A stretch of 64,000 nt of DNA from Pinus tabuliformis (Eukaryota > Streptophyta > Pinopsida > Pinales > Pinaceae): contig CM062820.1 in assembly GCA_031772625.1 (NCBI GenBank), positions 87,960,069-88,024,068 of the forward strand, given 5' to 3'. Of this stretch, positions 32,500-43,690 are shown piece by piece. Position 1 is the stretch's first letter. Each line of letters opens with the position of its first letter. The notes under the pieces were generated by a model that did not search any database, was not told the DNA's origin, and worked only from the letters and a program-made list of their open reading frames with translations. A program made the translations under genes and the position numbers.

Positions 32500-33635
32500 A
32501 TAGGGACACATGAAATACATTATGAGCACTAATGTGGGCCGATAGTGTTAAATGGTAGGCCACTAGCCCTACCTTGGCTAGTATCTCAAATGACCCACAA
32601 AATCAAGGGTCTAGTTTAGTATAGTTCCCAAATTTTAAGGAACTTTTTTTCAGTCATACTTTAATATATACATGGTCCCCAACTTAGAATTCTTTATGTA
32701 TCCTTTTTAATTTTGCATAAGTTGTAACTTTTTTCCCTATCCTCTGCTGCTTTTAGGTTCTACCTGATTTTCTTTACCATCTACTCCATTTCTTGCAGTA
32801 GATATAGTCCTAACATAAGCCTATATTTAGCCCAATTCTAGCTTAAGGGAATACAAAACTTACTTCCATACATAACTTCAAAAGGAGTCATCTTGAGTGA
32901 TGTTTGGCAGTTATAGTTATAGGAAAAATTGAAACTAAATGAAGATATTCATACCACGTTTTGGGCTAGTTCATTATGTACATGTGTAGCATGTCCTGAA
33001 TGACCTAATTAACCGTTTATATTTTCTTATCTATTTTTGGATGGTACATAGTACTAAAATTAGTTGTGCACTCACTCTAGTAAGCAATTCCTTCAAAATG
33101 TTAGAAGTGAATTTGCATAGTTGTTTGATATAACTGTCTTTGCTACTCCATGAAGCCTAAAAATTTATTTCATGAAAACTTTCACCTCCTATGAAACAAA
33201 ATAAGTAGACTGAATAGGTATAAAATGAGAAACTTTAGGAAAATTGTCTACTACAACCATAATATAATCATGTTGTTTCCTAGTCTTTGGTAAACCAGTA
33301 ATAAAATCTAATGAAATTGCCTCCCATTTCCATTCTGGTATAGTCACGGGGTTCAATAATACTATTGGGCATTGATCCTCCACCTTTACCTCCTAACACT
33401 CTTAGCATCTTTCCAAGTATTCAACTACTTCATTCTTCATACCAGGCTATAAAAATTCCTTTCTAAGAGTGATTATCATTTTGTAATAACCCAAGTTAGA
33501 TGAAAAGGGTCTTTTGTGGTGTTCATCTAATATCAGTTGTTTAATTAAGGTCACATCCATAACGTAAATGATGCTTATATATGTTAGTAGCCCATTTTCA
33601 TTTAGTGCAGAATCTAGTTTTTTTTCCATGGTCAT
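32500..33635 (-). pseudogene. Integrase fossil of the minus-strand gypsy element
   Basis: The zinc-binding part (33635-33447) reads QLILDEHHKRPFSSNLGYYK. The catalytic core (33383-33189) reads IPEWKWEAISLDFITGLPKT and IMVVVDNFPKVSHFIP. Further on, near 32950-32870, a SLKMTPFEVMYGSKF-like block marks the end of the core, and the C-terminal part fades out by about 32500. These are standard Ty3/gypsy integrase signatures. It is broken. Confidence 0.88.
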
Positions 33636-33689
33636 CCTTATTTTTCAAATTTTCACACATCAGATTATAAAATTTGCTAAATATTTTAT

Positions 33690-34100
33690 TCATTAAGTAC
33701 ATAATGGTAGCAGGTGCATTCGTAAGTTCAAAATGAAGCAGTGTAAACTCATAGTGTTTGTATTAGGTTTGAAAATTTGTGTTCAAAATGTCCACTTCTT
33801 TTATCCTCAACTAGTGATAACCAAACCTGAGATCTATTTTAGAAAATACAGTTGCTCCCCTTACGTGGTTAAATAAATAGTAATTTTTTTGTAGGGGATA
33901 CTTATTTTAATTTTCAAATTATTTAACTGCCAATAGTTAATACATAACACGAATGTTTCATATTACTTTTTGAAAAATAGAACTCATGCACCCCATGGTG
34001 AAACACTCAGTCTAATATATCCTCTGTTTAAAAATTCCTCTAACTACAATTTTAACTCTACCAATTTTGATACACTCATCCACTAAGGTGGCTTTGATAC
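33690..34100 (-). pseudogene. Reverse transcriptase remnant of the minus-strand element
   Basis: A block LTNAPATIMYLMNKIF near 33700-33750 matches the conserved region that precedes the catalytic site of Ty3/gypsy reverse transcriptase. Other blocks are weak. It is broken and incomplete. Confidence 0.65.
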
Positions 34101-35099
34101 TGTTGCAACTCCCAGTATTAATTATGTAGATAAAAACTCTCTCGTAGGAAACAAACTAGGAATATCCTTAGGAAATATATCTTGGTAGTCATGAATAACT
34201 TCCAAATTATTCAAGAAATTTCCTCGTTTATCTTAAGATTGATCTTCTACTTAAATGGAAAACATCTGACATCCTTTTTTTCTACAACCCTCTTTAACTA
34301 TAAGGCATATATTTGATGCACAAAAATGGCCTTGGGTATGCCTTTTACAATTTGTGTTTCTCGATTATCTATATTAACATTTTAATTAAGATAATTAACA
34401 ATTTCCCTTTGTCTCTCCAACCAGTCCATCCCCACAAGAATTTCATATGACCCCAACAATAGAATGTTAAAAATTAATAGTGGTATGGTTCCCATATAAA
34501 ATGATAGCGCATGTCTTCACCCAATTAGTGAATTTTCCTTTTGTGCTAGTATCCAACTAGACCAATAGTGATTTTTTGTCCTCTTAATACTTTAATTTAC
34601 ATTTTTCTATAGTCTAAGGATTAATACAACTCAAATTGGCAATAAGGTGTATCAAAATAGAGTTAGGTTGGTTAAAAATTGTACCTTCTATCTTCACGTT
34701 GATGGATTGTTTCTCTTCGTAATCATCTACCAATGTTGCATTGATTCGTGGAATACTCTTAGACACATCATTAATAGTAGAGGCCTTTTGAATATTTTGT
34801 ACTTTCTATGCAGATCTTGTATTGTAAGGATAGTTTCACAAAATATGGGGTTCTACAGAGCCCCAACATTTTATAGGTTCTTTATCCTTCCAATTAAAGC
34901 CCTTATTACTTAATTCTATCTGCTTGGCTACACTTTAAGTCTATCTCTGAGTTCTTTGGGTGAGGTTAATATTTTTATTGAAATTTTGACTTTGATTGCG
35001 CTTACTAAATTTCTTAAAAGGTCAAGCTTTTCCTCCTTTTCCACCTTGGGTAAGTCTTTCCTTTTGATTAGGCCCTGATTTCATGTTTCTATTCCTATG

Positions 35100-35640
35100 T
35101 TAAGCATGTTGATAGTTGATTATTACTTTTCTAATGGACTCATCCATTGTTTTGGGATTATTGTACTCGATTTATTCCTTAAAAGAGAGAGGGAGACAAT
35201 TAATGAAGTGTTGCACTTTAGCTTTTTCTTCTCATATATATATGGAACATATCCTAAAATATGAGTAATTTTCATCACTAACTCATCCATTGACATTTTT
35301 CCATGTTTTAAATCATGAAATTATTTGGTCTTATCATCAAAATAAGATTTGGTTAAGTATTTTTCTTTGAAAAGTATCTAAAATTCCTTCAAATTAATAT
35401 TATTATTTTCTAGATTTATGCATTTTTTTGACTTCATCCCACCATAGGGAAGCTCTCCCTTATAACTGATATGTATCTATTTTAGCTTTTAATTCCATAT
35501 AATAATCATAAACTTTAAAGTACCTATTAATATTAAGAATCCACACTTCTAATGCTTCTTCAAACTCCCCATCATAGGTTGGGCATTTGATCTTCTTGAA
35601 TTCTCCTTGTAGTTTCATTTTTAGCTTAATTCCAAGCTTT
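35100..35640 (-). pseudogene. gag fossil of the minus-strand element
   Basis: Minus-strand runs such as KIKCPTYDGEFEEALEVWIL, INRYFKVYDYYMELKAKI and GRASLWWDEVKKM match the retrotransposon gag domain. A later block with VQHFINCLPLSFK resembles the gag C-terminal half. It is broken. Confidence 0.7.
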
Positions 35641-35839
35641 GAATGAAATTTTTATGAGTTGTGCTCTTCCTCCCTCTTAGATCTAATTTATTTTATTTTA
35701 GTTACCTCTTCAAAGGTCATCCACTTGCCATCATCTATCCCTTTGCTTACTCTTCTTCTTATTTTACGAAAAAATAGGAATCCATTTTGTTAAACAAAAT
35801 AGTAGTCAACTAAAAGGCCATAGTGTTGCAACTTGTTTT

Positions 35840-35851
35840 GCTCTAATACAA
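35840..35851 (-). other. Primer-binding site of the minus-strand element
   Basis: On the minus strand TTGTATTAGAGC follows a TGCTACA LTR-like end. It matches the complement of initiator tRNA-Met at ten of twelve positions. Confidence 0.6.
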
Positions 35852-35853
35852 TA

Positions 35854-36306
35854 TGTAGCATCACCAAAATAATTATGAATTACTAAGAATTATATAATAT
35901 TTTTTTTCTTAAACATCATCCATTAATTTCCACATTAGTTGGATGGCCCTTGAATTTGTTCTTTGCAGAGGTAACACCATATTGGTTTTCAACATTTTTT
36001 TTTGTCTCTTCAACAATTAAGTAACACTGCATTGTCTCTGCATTTTAATTTTGGCCTATCATCCAACTTGGTTGGACATGGTATTGAATTTTACTTATGT
36101 ATTCCTTTGTTCCTCAATGTTTTCTTTTACAATCTCATGGCTATGGCTATGCTAGAGAGTTGGTCTAGCTGACTTACCCTCCAAAGCTTAAGGATAGGAG
36201 TTAGAATTATTTTTTCTGTGTACCATAACCTAATCCTTATAACATTATAACAACATATTATATTTTATAGTTGTGAACAACCATATGTTATGAAAGTATG
36301 AGCATA

Positions 36307-36348
<42 letters not shown>

Positions 36349-36762
36349 CCATATTTGACATTACTTGGCAATACTTTTCTCTATCAAAATTATATTCTTA
36401 TGCTAGGCAATGAATATGCTCGACCTTTGAAGGCCTTATGACACAGTGCACATATGTGGAGGACTTATGTGCTCTTTTCATGTGATATAACTATTTGGAG
36501 GAGGGGCTTCATATCCCAGTGAAACCATGGGTATGTGTCCTATTCAACTGTGATGATTTATTTAGGTTTAATCAATGGTGGAAATTACCCTGACTTCGTT
36601 AGGGTAACTACCTACCCTCTGCTTCTCTACTGCTATGGCATTATTTGCAGAGGTTGAGAGCCAATATGTGCAACCTTGAGGATAGATTGATAAATAAAAG
36701 GTATTTGTTTTCCTTGTAATCATAGGATTTTCCACCATATTCTGATTGTCTTGCTTTGCATT
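35854..36762. other. Unassigned; possible LTR end, then TG microsatellite
   Basis: The first 50 or so bases may be the inner end of the minus-strand element's 5' LTR, with only weak similarity to 31650 onward. A long TG/TA dinucleotide run occupies about 36307-36347. The remainder shows no gene. Confidence 0.4.
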
Positions 36763-37167
36763 CTAACAAGAATGGAGATGGTTTGACGATAATGATGGGG
36801 TTTGCATACTAGGTCTTAAACTTGACCTTCTCATTCTATTTTGTCTTCTTCCTTGAGTATACTCTCTGTGCATATTTTTCAATAGTTTACATGGATTGTA
36901 ATCATCAATCTCATCAACTTGGTAGTGTATTGGTAGGTTAAACTCTGGCTTCTTTGGAGGTTCCTTCATGGAAGCTACCATCCTGTGCAAAAATTCCTGG
37001 CATTGTTGTACTCTTTTCATGGGCGTTCTTGACGATAAATTCTCATAGCCCCATTTTAACATTAAAACACTAACTCTATTCTTATTCAGAGGGAGCTTCC
37101 CCTTAAAAAATTTATGGTTAGTAAATGTGTTTTCCCTTGCAACATGGTACGGAAATGAAGGCTTCAT
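36763..37167 (-). CDS. Hypothetical protein, 134 aa, unrecognised
   Basis: A minus-strand frame from an ATG at 37167 to a stop at 36763. The product is basic, with a Lys/Arg-rich start (KFFKGKLPLNKNRVSVLMLK), a Pro-rich middle (KEPPKKPEFNLPIHYQ) and an Arg-rich region before a Ser/His-rich end. The composition looks protein-like rather than random, but I cannot name the family. It lies just left of the LTR-like repeat at 37179 and may be part of another retroelement or of a host gene fragment. No neighbouring exon was identified. Confidence 0.3.
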   Translation of the reverse strand: MKPSFPYHVARENTFTNHKFFKGKLPLNKNRVSVLMLKWGYENLSSRTPMKRVQQCQEFLHRMVASMKEPPKKPEFNLPIHYQVDEIDDYNPCKLLKNMHREYTQGRRQNRMRRSSLRPSMQTPSLSSNHLHSC

Positions 37168-37178
37168 CTATTTTCCTC

Positions 37179-37711
37179 TATAATATTTCTTTCTTGATAT
37201 GGTCAAGATGGATGGTATTTGACCATGCTATTTGTCGTCGCATTTTCCCATGGCTTTTTCCCATGGTATTTACCTTAGTTTCTTGGGGAAAATAATTAAA
37301 TAAAGGCTTCTAGAGAGTCCATCAAGCCTATCAAAAGGGGAGTGGAGCAAGGCATTTGAGCATCCTCAGTTTTTCTATCTTATTTTGTTTTATTGGGAAC
37401 TTGGTGTGGCTAGTTCAAGTTTGAAATTGGCATGAAAACCCTATGGTGAATTTGTCTAGTCGATCTAGCTAGGATTCACAAGTGTGATTCAGTTTTTTAT
37501 GTTAGTCTTTTGATGAGCATTCGTGCATGCCATTGGCAAGGGCTCCAAAATTATTTGTATGGGCATGTACCATTTTTATAGTCATTAATATAAATAAGTG
37601 GCTACATTTTCTTTTATCCTTTTGTGTTTCATTTTTTTGGTAAAGATAATTTTAATTAAAACACTATACTCTACCAAATCTATTGAAATTTTTTCCATTT
37701 CAAATCTTACA
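37179..37711 (+). repeat. LTR-like direct repeat, left copy
   Basis: Aligns with 58025-58524 (shared words TATGGTCAAGATGGATGGTA, AATAAAGGCTTCTAGAG and ATTATTTGTATGGGCATGTA). It ends CTTACA and is directly followed by a primer-binding-site-like sequence, so it looks like a 5' LTR. The left end is near TATAATATTTC. Confidence 0.75.
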
Positions 37712-37726
37712 TTTGTATCAGAGTTG
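37712..37726 (+). other. Primer-binding-site-like sequence
   Basis: TTTGTATCAGAGTTG abuts the left LTR-like repeat and closely matches the complement of initiator tRNA-Met (TGGTATCAGAGCC). Confidence 0.65.
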
Positions 37727-38622
37727 TGCATCTTGCCATCTTGATGGTTTTATGCAAGGAACTTTGGTGGGATTTATTCCCACCATAACCATCATCTCCC
37801 TCTTCGATGGTATTTGATATCACCCTAGTCGGTCTCTCATTTTTGTTTGTTTTCCCCAACCATTTTACTAACCAGATCTATATCAACAGATGGTTTCTCA
37901 TTAAAAAGAAAAAATGAAAAAAAATTTATGGGGTTTTCACGTTGATCATTTTTGGGATATCAAGGGTTATGGTTATCCAGTTTATATACAAGTTATTAAA
38001 GGGGAGTTTGATTCAATTGTGATAGGGAAAAGATGTCAATTAATTCCAAGGAAGGCATAACCATTACTGCCACAAAATCACAAAGACCAAAATAGTAGAT
38101 CATAATATTTATTCCTCTCATTGCCAGTCGACGAAGTTATTAATGTTAAAACCTAGGATCGAGCTCGAGTAATTTGGTAATCTCTCTCATTGGGTCATGA
38201 AGAGGCTGTGACAAGATCACATCAAGGGTGAGGTGCATAGGCCTAAGGTGAATAGGGTTCAACTCCACATGACCAAGTTGTCATTGGAAGAACTGCAACT
38301 TTGCATGGTTGAGTTGGAACTCCATTGGATTGGAGAAAGACGGTACTAGATTTAGCCCCCTACATGGATCAGGGTCTTCATATCAAAACAGTGCAAGCTA
38401 CTATATCAAATCGCCTCATAGAGATGGTAATTTGAAGCTAGTAAAGGGTGTGACTCTGAGCCATGGGCACATCAACTAGGTAGGGTTGAGCCACCAACCA
38501 ATGGGGAGTGGGCTGGGTCTGCCACGGACGTATCAACCAAAAAGGGTCAGGATACCAATTGTAGGTTATGGGCACATTGATTGGGCCTACGGTAAACCAT
38601 GGTCTAAGAGAATATTATTCCT
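37727..38622. other. Unassigned leader-like DNA
   Basis: About 0.9 kb with no recognised gene. Loosely repeated phrases such as GGGCACATCAACTAGGTAGGG and GGGCACATTGATTGGGCC (about 38467-38592) are present. Confidence 0.4.
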
Positions 38623-39174
38623 ACTATAGTTGACAACAAAACTTCTCCAACTTGGAAAGACAATCTTATCTACATTTCTAGCAATGCGGTGGGAAAATAT
38701 TATCTCGACCAATTCAAAAAAGACTTTGTTGATTTCTTAAGAGTGAGAGCCAAGGAAATAGTTCCAAGAGCATGCATGTTCATAGCTCTCTTGGGTTGTA
38801 ATTCTCCATATTTGTAGGGAAAAATTGGGTTAGGAGTTTGCGCTCATCACTCGGAAACTACATTTCAGGACCTATTGGGCTAGGCAAGGTTTGATTGGTG
38901 GGGAGAAACTAGACTCCTTCAACACACATTTTTACGGTCCAAGTGCGGAGAAATTGCAAAGAATAGCTAATATGGAGAATTCTTTTGAAATAAATAACAT
39001 GAGGGTTCCAAGTGGGTTTAATTTGCATCCATTATAGGAGGTTAAAGAGAGCAAGTGGAGATGTTTGGAAGAATTGTGGACAACAATTACAGAACATTGT
39101 TATAGAAAGTATGAAGAAAAAAGGGCTATAGGTGAAGGAGCCATATACCTACACGGTAGATCTAAGATCTGGTG
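38623..39174 (+). pseudogene. SABATH carboxyl methyltransferase pseudogene (C-terminal half)
   Basis: SABATH enzymes transfer a methyl group from S-adenosylmethionine to carboxyl groups of plant hormones and metabolites such as salicylate, jasmonate, indole-acetate or gibberellin. The first frame (38623-38817) reads SPTWKDNLIYIS and YYLDQFKKDFVDFLRVRAKE, then IVPRACMFIALLG, which matches the family block of the DFxxFLxxRaeEivpGGrM type. It ends at a stop at 38815. A different frame (from about 38906) reads EKLDSFNTHFYGPSAEKL and ends at a stop at 39035. The same frame then continues with a Glu/Lys-rich stretch to 39174. The N-terminal half with the methyl-donor site is not seen. With a frameshift and two internal stops this is a dead gene fragment. 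Which substrate class it came from cannot be told. Confidence 0.75.
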
Positions 39175-40689
39175 ATTAGTCACACTTACCACACTGTAAA
39201 AATGGTGGATTAGTTGACGGGCAACACGATGGGCATGTAGGGGTCACAAGGGTCGAGTGGCTTCATAATTGATGTGGACAATTTTTCTAAGGCTGTGGTG
39301 GGCATCATCTCATTTGCATCATAAACCCTAACAGGGGTCACCATGGGCCAAGAGGCCCCACGATCAATGTTGAGTAGTTGAAAGCAGCTGCTCGGGGACA
39401 AATACTAGTCAACCGGGAAGTGAAGTCAGGTCACAAATTTTTACGTCATAAGGTGTTCTTACGTCGTAATGGACTCCCCTTCTTGCCCACCTATCATCCT
39501 TATGCACCCTAAGATTGTATGTTAGACAATTGAGGAATGCTGAACTGTTCAATCAACAGAAACTAGTTACGAATTTGTTGTAGGTAGTTATGAATTTGTT
39601 GTAGGTATTCAATTTTCATAGGTAAAGACCTATCTGCGAACTCTGCCTTCGACATAATTTTCCACTCGTCGGGGTTCAATCTCTTAGGCCTGGTCAAGGA
39701 CGATGTGGTGAGTCATGATGAGGTTCACTTCAACTCAGTGCGCAAGTAGAGAATAATGTCAAAGATGGAGGAGATTTCAAGTCTTTCCTAGTTCAGTTTC
39801 AAGCAATCGAAGGATGGTAAGGTGAAGTTTCAAGGGTTAGACATCCACCAACTGTTATTTCAGAGTACATCCAGCCAAAATATCAAACCTAAGAGCTAGG
39901 TTTGCATGTGTCAAGTACTACTAGGTGTCTTGCATTTGCATGATATTTTCATGCCAAGCAATGCTCATGTAGTTCCTACCAGCAACCATCATCAAATTTT
40001 AGAGCATAGCTTCCAGCATCATATTTGAATCCCTGAGATGGCCTTGTTGTAGCTATCATGTTTCTCAACCCCACTTTAAAGCCTTTAAAACCCAAGATTT
40101 CCAGGGTTTCAGTGTATTTCATTTCAAATATTCAACAGTTTATTTAGATATTTGTTTCTAAGGATGTTAATTTCTTAATATGTAGTATTTCCAAGGACAT
40201 GGCTTTGCTGTTTTTCGATCTATTTTTGTTGAATTCAAATTTTGTAAAAAAGCCTGTCAACAACTGAATCTACATAGTTAAAATGAAATTAATGTTAAGC
40301 ACAGGAATGTCCCATGGTTTGATCCAATGAAATTTGAAGGAATTGTGCTATTTTTTTGTTGTAAGTGGACAAACTTCGTGAATATTTACAATTCTCAAGA
40401 TTCTAACCATAAAAGATTTTGCAAAACTTATATGGGTTCTTCTAAATCTTGAGGGATTTTGTATGTTATATAGAAAGGTTTGCTAAATTTTAGAGCAAAA
40501 TAATATAGTTCTATGCAATTTGGATAAATATTCATCTTGAACGAGTGAAAATCTGGAAAAATCAGCGAAATCATCAATATTAGAGTATCTTTGGAGAAAT
40601 TTTGCAGATATCTGAGATTGAAAGAGGAGATAACACATTGCACCGATCATCCAACAACTTGGTAAGGTTTCCATGGCGCAATGCAAAGG
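39175..40689. other. No gene seen
   Basis: About 1.5 kb without a convincing coding frame, tandem repeat or element end. The short minus-strand frame at 39210-39401 and others near 40430-40780 look like chance openings. Confidence 0.5.
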
Positions 40690-41340
40690 TACATAATTTA
40701 GGTTGGATGGCAAGATTTTAGCATATCTTGAATATAAGCATATGCTTTGGTGTTGCATGGAGATCCATGCACAGGCCACTAAGAGTGGGCATCTTCACTC
40801 TGATGTCTTAGTGGAGAATGCCCCTATAGAAATGTATGGAAAATGTGGTACCATAGAGAATGCATGCAATGTGTTTGGCAAAATGTGCCAGCGAAATGTT
40901 ATTTCCTGGATGGATGTCTCGATGAGGCTTTCAAGTTGTTTCAGGAAATGCCTGCAAAAAATGTGATTTCTTGGACAATGTTAATAACTGGATGTGCTCA
41001 GAATTGGTGTTTGGAGAGGCCATCACTCTGTTTCAACAAATGCAAGCAGCAAGTTTGAAAACAAACTTAAATATTGTCGCTAGTTTTTTATTTGCTTGTG
41101 CTAACTTGATAGCTATAGACGAAGGCATGATGATCCATGAAAAGATAATTAAGAATAGATTTTTGTCTAATGTCTTTTGTTAATAGTTCCCTTGTTGACA
41201 TGTATGCAAAATGAAACAACATAGAAAATGACGAAGCTATTTTGACCGAATGGTTGTAGTCAATAAAGAGATTTATGCATTCCTTTTTGAGACAGGTCAT
41301 GCAAAGAAACCCAAAACATTTATTCAAATTTGGCTAAATT
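40690..41340 (+). pseudogene. PPR protein pseudogene, first segment (PPR motifs plus E+)
   Basis: PPR proteins bind organellar RNA for editing, splicing or stability in plastids and mitochondria. Successive frames show typical PLS-class text: EIHAQATKSGHLHSDVLVEN, MYGKCGTIENACNVFGKM and CQRNVISW (40703-40966). Then come LFQEMPAKNVISW and EAITLFQQMQAASLKTN with CANLIAIDEGMMIH (to 41183), and finally an E+ type segment KEIYAFLFETGHAKKPKTFI near 41267-41330. Motif order is that of the 3' part of a DYW/E+ class PPR gene. At least three frames are needed to follow it, and a TAA follows CTTTTGT at 41182, so it is a pseudogene. No start codon region or organelle transit peptide is visible. Confidence 0.85.
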
Positions 41341-41640
41341 GTGTTGACAAGTCCAGGCTGCAAGGTTTTCCCAGACATAAGGCTTGTGCTAAGTGATGTT
41401 AGATGGTAGGAACAAACCTTCTGTATTGATGTTGAATGATGGTTTCAAACCTTCTGCCACTACAGTGAAAACTGGATCCTTCAATTTTATTACCAAAATG
41501 TCTGCTCCATAAGAGAGTAAGTGGCAGAAGGCCTTATTGAGTTGGATCACAATGATGCCACACCTTCATAAGTGGGTAGGTGGTATGGCATCAACAAGAC
41601 GGAGAAGAAGATTAAAGGAAATAGGGTAAAAAGAATCCTG
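41341..41640 (+). other. PPR E-domain-like spacer
   Basis: About 300 bases without a good frame. The right end (about 41565-41640) resembles the E motif that precedes the WIEVNKEVYGFL block. The rest is unrecognised. Confidence 0.4.
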
Positions 41641-42200
41641 GATTGAAGTCAACAAAGAGGTTTACGGATTCCTGTTAGAGACAGGTCACACCGAAAAACC
41701 TAAAACATTCATGCAAATTTGGTTAAAATTGTTTTGTTTCAACAAATGCAAGGAGCAAGTTTGAAACCAAACTTAAATACCACTGCTAGTGTTTTATCTA
41801 CTTGTGCTAACTTGACAACTCTAGACGAAGGAATGATGATCCATGCAAAGATAATTAAGAATGGATTTTTTTCTAATGTCTTTGTTAATAGTGCCCTTCT
41901 TGACATGTATGCAAAATGTGACAGCAGAGAAAATGACGAAGCTGTTTTGACCAAACGCCTAAAAGAAATATTGTATCCAATAACAATGATGAGAGCGTAC
42001 ATATAGAATGGACACACTGATCAAGCCTTGAAGCTTTTTCGAGAAACACAAGTGGTGTGTTTGAATCCAAATGCAAATAATTTTTCTAGCACCCTCCCAG
42101 CATGTGCCAACTTGGTAGCTTTAGATCAGGGTAAGGAAATCCATGTAGAAATAATAAAATGCAATTGTGAAGAATTAATTCCAGGTTTCTAATTCGTACC
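41641..42200 (+). pseudogene. PPR pseudogene, second segment (E+ joined to PPR motifs)
   Basis: Starts with the E+ like block WIEVNKEVYGFLLETGH (about 41643-41692), which in an intact gene lies near the C-terminus. It then runs straight into PPR text: LFQQMQGASLKPNLN, CANLTTLDEGMMIHAKIIKN, FVNSALLDMYAKC (41719-42006), and after a stop, LKLFRETQVVCLNPNANN and CANLVALDQGKEIHVEIIKC. E+ before PPR motifs is the reverse of the normal order and shows that segments of a PPR gene were duplicated and joined head to tail. It is dead. Confidence 0.85.
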
Positions 42201-43690
42201 ACCAAAAGATCCATACTCTGAGATTAATGGAGCACCTTAACATGAAAGAATAATGCAGTGTATCCAATTTCAATGAGCTGCTCAAGAGTGTCTCAGATTT
42301 TCTTTAGTTCACAAACCTTTGTTACAGCCTTTAGAACCAGTGATCATGCTTCATGACAAACCTTGGTTTGGTGTTTTTCCCTTTGCAAGTGCTTAGCCAT
42401 CTCCATTACTCAGACAAATTCCAATTAAATCCATCTATTCCCTTGAATTCTTGGTGATGTGTTCTTTTCTGTAGGAAAACCCTCTCAAAATCATGGTTGG
42501 GATTTCTATGTAATCTTATTTCATACAATGGGATGAATTAATAACTTTTCTCTGAGTTCAATCTTTTGTACAAATCTGGAAGGCTATCTCATCAATCAAC
42601 TTAATTGACATTACTTTCTTCTATATGGATTTTGGTTTAGATTTAATTGTTGCTTCATTTACTTCTTTTGAAGAGGTTTACGGATTCCTTTTAAAGATAG
42701 GTCACACCAAAAAACCTAAAGCATTCATGTATATTTGGTTAAAATTGTTTTGTTTCAACAAATGCAAGCAATAGGTTTGAAACCAAACTTAAATACCATC
42801 GCTAGTGTTTTATCTACTTGTGCTAACTTGACAACTCTAGACTAAGGAATGATGATCCATGCAAAGATAATTAAGAATGGATTTCTTTCTGATGTCTTTG
42901 TTAATAGTGCCCTTCTTGACATTTATGTAAAATGTGACAACATAGAAAATGACGAAGCTATTTTCACTGAATGCCTGAAAGAAATGTTGTATCCGACAAC
43001 AATGATGAGAGTGTATGTATAGAATGGACACAGTGATGAGGCCTTGAAGATTTTTCAACAAATGCAAGTGGTGGGTTTGAAGCCAAACAAAAATACATTT
43101 TCCATCACCCTCCCATCATGTGCCAACTTGGTAGCTTTGGATCAAGGCAAGGAAATCCATGTGGAAATAATAAAATGCAAATTTTCAATGCAATTATCAA
43201 GAATTCATTCCAGGTTTCTAATTCGTACCACCAAAAGATTCATACTATGAGCTTAATGGATCACCTTAACATGAAATAATAATGCAGTGTAGCCAATTTC
43301 AATGAGCTGCTCAAGAGGGTCTCAGATTTTCTTTAGTTCACAAACCTCTGTTACAGCCTTTAGAGCCAGTGATCATGCTTCATGAAAAACCTTGGTTTGG
43401 TGTTTTTCCCTTTTCAAGTGCTTAGCCATCTCCATTACTCAAATGAATTCCAATTAAATCCATCTATTCCCTTCAATTCTTGGCGATGTATTCTTTTCTG
43501 TAGGAAAACCCTCTCAGAATCATGGTTGGGATTTCTATTTAATTTTATTTCATACAATGGAATGAATTCATAACTTTTCTCTGAGTTCAATCTTTTGTTC
43601 AAATCAGGAAGGCTTTCATGTCAATCAAATTAACTGGCATTACTTTATTCTATATGGATTTTGCTTTAGATTAAATTGTTGCTTCATTTA
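41662..43690. repeat. Tandem duplication of about 1.01 kb (PPR segment plus 3' flank)
   Basis: Copy 1 is about 41662-42674 and copy 2 about 42675-43690. Both run from GAGGTTTACGGATTCCT through the PPR motifs and a non-coding 3' stretch (GGTTTCTAATTCGTACCACC to TTGTTGCTTCATTTACTTC). They are highly similar by eye. Confidence 0.88.
42675..43250 (+). pseudogene. PPR pseudogene, third segment (duplicate of the second)
   Basis: Repeats the second segment at a spacing of about 1013 bases, again starting with an E+ like block (EVYGFL at 42675) joined to PPR motifs. An open stretch at 43044-43250 reads KIFQQMQVVGLKPNKN and CANLVALDQGKEIHVEIIKC. It contains several stops and is not functional. Its 3' flank leads into the array of units of about 1.19 kb. 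Confidence 0.85.

Larger units (their letters stand above)
31650..35853 (-). mobile_element. Minus-strand Ty3/gypsy retrotransposon, broken
   Basis: Read on the minus strand, the order is primer-binding site (35840-35851), gag (about 35640-35100), reverse transcriptase remnant (about 34100-33690), integrase (about 33635-32500), polypurine tract (about 32212-32222) and 3' LTR (32211-31650). A second copy of most of the LTR lies far away at about 58537-59033 in the same orientation. This would fit a 5' LTR split by later insertions, but no matching target duplication was found. The element is incomplete and has many breaks. Confidence 0.8.

Noticed and set aside
36307-36347. TG-rich run as a possible regulatory or recombination element
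   Set aside because: It is an ordinary dinucleotide microsatellite with nothing around it to support a specific role.
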